DNA from: Lentisphaeria bacterium
GTDB lineage: Bacteria; Verrucomicrobiota; Lentisphaeria; Oligosphaerales; Oligosphaeraceae
DNA length: 64,000 bases
Direction of reading: 5' to 3'
Assembly: GCA_016288215.1 (NCBI GenBank)
Contig: JAEEYQ010000046.1
Span: 116,182-180,181 of the forward strand
A model generated the notes under the pieces. It had not been told where the DNA came from. It ran no database searches and saw only the letters and a list, made by a program, of their open reading frames with translations. Positions 61,966 to 64,000 of the stretch are shown here, one piece after another; the stretch's first letter is position 1; every line of letters starts with the position of its first letter. The position numbers and the translations under genes were made by a program.

Positions 61966-63783
61966 ATGGAATCCTTCGATGTCATCGTCATCGGCGGCGG
62001 ACACGCAGGCTGCGAAGCGGCTCTGGCGTCCGCCCGCCTTGGGGCCAGCACATTGCTGCTGACCATGAACAACGACCACATCGCCCAGATGTCCTGCAAT
62101 CCCGCCATCGGCGGCATCGCCAAAGGCCAGGTAGTCAGGGAGATAGATGCTCTGGGCGGAGAAATGGCCGTCAATGCGGACGCCACGTCCATCCAGTTCC
62201 GCATGCTGAACGAGACCCGTGGCGCGGCCGCTCTCTCCCCTCGCGCCCAATGCGATCGCATGCTGTATTCCAAACGCATGAAAATGGTCATCGAACGGCA
62301 GGAGAACCTGGCGGTCCATCAGGCGGAGGCGATGGAGCCTGTCGTCGAAAACGGCCGCATCATCGGCGTCAAAACGATTTTCGGCGACGTGTGGGGCTGT
62401 CGGGCACTGGTGGTCTGCACAGGCACCTTTTTGGGAGGAAAACTCCATTTTGGCCTTCAGTCCATGTCCGGCGGCCGCATGGGAGACCCCGCCTCCAACG
62501 CCTTTTCCACGGCGCTGCGGGATCTCCTCCATCTGGAAATGGGCCGCCTCAAGACGGGAACCCCCGTCCGCGTCCTCGGCCAGAGCATCGACTTCGCCGC
62601 CATGGACATGCAGCCCTCCGCCCCCGACGGGCATTTCAGCTTCCGCGAAGATGTGCCCCATGTCCCGTTCTTTTCGGAACTTACGCTTTCACGCCGCCCC
62701 TGCTATCTCACCTACACCAATGCAAAGACGGCGGAGGTGGTCCGTGCCAATCTGGACCGCTCCCCCATGTATTCGGGACGGATTCACAGCACGGGAGCCC
62801 GTTATTGCCCTTCCTTCGAAGACAAGGTGGTCCGTTTTCCGGATCGGCAAAGCCATCATGTGTACATTGAGCCGGAAGGGGACTCCACAGACGAGTTTTA
62901 CCTCAATGGCATCTCCACCAGTCTTCCCGTCGATGTGCAATGGCAGATGGTCCACACCCTGCCCGGCTTGGAGAAAGCTCGCCTCAGCCGCTATGCTTAT
63001 GCCATTGAGTATGATATTGTTATGCCATATCAGCTGGACGCCGGCCTCGCCGTCCGCCAATGGCCAAATCTCTTTCTGGCGGGGCAGATCAACGGAACCA
63101 GCGGCTATGAGGAGGCGGCCGGCCAAGGGCTGATGGCGGGCATCAACGCCGCCAGACTGGCCGGCAACCTGGGGACTCCCGTCGCCCTTCGGCGGGACGA
63201 AGCCTACATCGGCGTCATGATCGACGATTTGGTCACCAAGGACATTGTGGAGCCCTACCGCCTGTTCACCAGCCGCGCCGAATACCGTCTCAGCCTTCGG
63301 CAGGACAACGCAGACCGCCGTCTGACCCGTCTTGGCCACGAAATCGGTCTGGTCCCCGCCTCCCGAATCCAACAGCTGGACGCCTATGAAGCCGCCATCC
63401 GCGACGGAAAGGCCCAACTGCAGAAAATCCGCGTGGACGGCCATAACCTGTGGGAGCTGATGAAGCATCCCGACTTCGACTATGCCGCCACTCCCAACCT
63501 GCCCGTCTTCCCCCCCCGCATCATGGAACAGCTTCTCATCGAGGCCCGCTACGCCGGCTACATCGCCCATCAGGCGCAGCAGGCCGCCTCTTTCCGCAAG
63601 CTTGACGACTGCCGCATTCCAGCCGATTTCGATTTCCATCTGGATGGCCTCTCCGCGGAGGCGGTGGCCAAACTTACCAAACGGCGTCCCGCCACGTTGG
63701 GACAGGCCTCCCGCATCGACGGCGTCACTCCCGCCGAAATCGCCCTGCTCCAAATCCGTCTGCGCAGACACGAATCCCATTAA
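61966..63783 (+). CDS. mnmG: tRNA uridine-5-carboxymethylaminomethyl(34) synthesis enzyme
   Basis: The 605-residue flavoprotein has FAD-binding VIVIGGGHAGCEAALASARLGA at the start, then the signature NPAIGGIAKGQVVREIDALGG and GRLKTGTPVRVLG. The GQINGTSGYEEAAGQGLMAGINAA and FTSRAEYRLSLRQDNADRRL segments also match. It modifies U34 of tRNAs together with MnmE (not in the window). The start ATG follows rhaB by 3 bases with only AAGG immediately before it, so translation may depend on readthrough coupling. Length is slightly under the family norm because the C-terminal helical domain is compact. Confidence 0.97.
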   Translation: MESFDVIVIGGGHAGCEAALASARLGASTLLLTMNNDHIAQMSCNPAIGGIAKGQVVREIDALGGEMAVNADATSIQFRMLNETRGAAALSPRAQCDRMLYSKRMKMVIERQENLAVHQAEAMEPVVENGRIIGVKTIFGDVWGCRALVVCTGTFLGGKLHFGLQSMSGGRMGDPASNAFSTALRDLLHLEMGRLKTGTPVRVLGQSIDFAAMDMQPSAPDGHFSFREDVPHVPFFSELTLSRRPCYLTYTNAKTAEVVRANLDRSPMYSGRIHSTGARYCPSFEDKVVRFPDRQSHHVYIEPEGDSTDEFYLNGISTSLPVDVQWQMVHTLPGLEKARLSRYAYAIEYDIVMPYQLDAGLAVRQWPNLFLAGQINGTSGYEEAAGQGLMAGINAARLAGNLGTPVALRRDEAYIGVMIDDLVTKDIVEPYRLFTSRAEYRLSLRQDNADRRLTRLGHEIGLVPASRIQQLDAYEAAIRDGKAQLQKIRVDGHNLWELMKHPDFDYAATPNLPVFPPRIMEQLLIEARYAGYIAHQAQQAASFRKLDDCRIPADFDFHLDGLSAEAVAKLTKRRPATLGQASRIDGVTPAEIALLQIRLRRHESH

Positions 63784-63846
63784 CGCTGTCATAGGAGGTT
63801 TTCTGCCGCCCCTTCAGGGCTTGAACAATCGTAACCATCTGCCATA

Positions 63847-63889
63847 CCCGGGGTTACGCTTGCCGCTTCGCGGCCACGCTTACCCCGGG
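63847..63889. repeat. Hairpin repeat of the CCCGGGGT/ACCCCGGG type
   Basis: CCCGGGGT (63847-63854) and ACCCCGGG (63882-63889) pair around TACGCTTGCCGCTTCGCGGCC. CCGCCCCTTC and GGGGCT boxes flank it on both sides (63809 and 63900). The layout resembles the hairpin family at 27845-27999. No gene lies in 63784-64000. Confidence 0.65.
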
Positions 63890-63959
63890 CTGTGCTCCGC
63901 CGCCCCTTCGGGGCTGACGCGCGAACTGCAATGTCTTTTCGAAAAATCATACTATGGTA

Positions 63960-63998
63960 TAATTCCTAATTTCTCATTCCTAATTTCTCATTTCCAAC
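63960..63998. repeat. Heptamer tandem repeats, AATTCCT/AATTTCT/CATTCCT class
   Basis: Five heptamers (AATTCCT, AATTTCT, CATTCCT, AATTTCT, CATTTCC) reach the right edge of the window. This is the class seen at 3873 and 35403. Confidence 0.85.
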
Positions 63999-64000
63999 TG

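Noticed and set aside
60955..62661. A 568-codon open frame on the minus strand
   Set aside because: It is antisense to rhaB and mnmG, which are unmistakable, and its Gly/Asp/Ala-rich translation matches no family.
1..64000. tRNA, rRNA and riboswitch genes
   Set aside because: I looked for T-loop, D-loop and common aptamer signatures by eye and saw none. A covariance-model scan would be needed to exclude them.

Overview
The window is about 64 kb of a fairly GC-rich bacterial chromosome with some 46 protein genes. I see no rRNA, tRNA or CRISPR array. The gene content suggests a member of the PVC superphylum, most likely Lentisphaerota (Victivallis-like) or a relative. The clues are a stand-alone type II pseudopilin with the H-X9-DG motif, several large secreted carbohydrate-active enzymes and lipoproteins without sugar-transport operons, a pyrophosphate-dependent phosphofructokinase, and a type III secretion chaperone/effector pair. 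This placement is inference; no marker gene was aligned.

Layout. 1-4 kb: tail of a membrane protein, a DUF4143 AAA ATPase preceded by a 32-bp tandem repeat, a Cro/C1-type regulator, and tcdA. 4-10.4 kb: PPi-phosphofructokinase, a serine hydrolase, a coupled zinc-ribbon/lipoprotein pair, radC. 10.7-19.5 kb: a carbohydrate block (GH28-like, clan GH-A-like enzyme, transglutaminase-glycosidase fusion lipoprotein, pseudopilin, WbsX/GH99-like protein). 19.5-27.7 kb: SpoIIE-type phosphatase with its own HATPase domain, a small membrane protein, arylamine N-acetyltransferase, an orphan glycyl radical enzyme, a DUF4091/GH123-like enzyme. 28-35 kb: a five-gene minus-strand operon of ABC permease, ABC ATPase, membrane protein, MoxR ATPase and coiled-coil membrane protein. 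35.4-39.2 kb: AmrS-type radical SAM enzyme coupled to a large secreted glycosidase. 39.7-42.8 kb: CesT-family chaperone and an 829-residue putative effector with a phosphatidylinositol-kinase/HipA-like core, the most novel locus here. 43-48.3 kb: CPA2 antiporter, sugar isomerase, umuDC with a palindromic promoter. 48.5-52.1 kb: Gfo/Idh/MocA oxidoreductase, GT9 glycosyltransferase, two tandem duplicated mini-lipoproteins. 52.3-57.6 kb: malic enzyme, then DUF58, BatA-like and XerC/D genes joined by ATGA overlaps. 58-64 kb: a six-hairpin glycosidase, a metallophosphoesterase, rhamnulokinase, mnmG.

Function. The secreted glycosidases, GH28, sugar isomerase, Gfo/Idh oxidoreductase and rhamnulokinase fit a degrader of complex, pectin- or mucin-like glycans. 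Pyrophosphate-based glycolysis, malic enzyme and a glycyl radical enzyme fit an anaerobic fermenter. The MoxR/DUF58/BatA parts, usually clustered, are split here into two loci about 19 kb apart.

Intergenic DNA is unusual. It carries many short tandem repeats of strict 7-bp period in several unrelated sequence classes, a compound CTAG-nonamer plus AATTCCT-heptamer element, a MITE-like inverted-repeat family beginning TCCACAGAATACA, and a second hairpin family. Several strong sigma70-like promoters and intrinsic terminators can be read directly.
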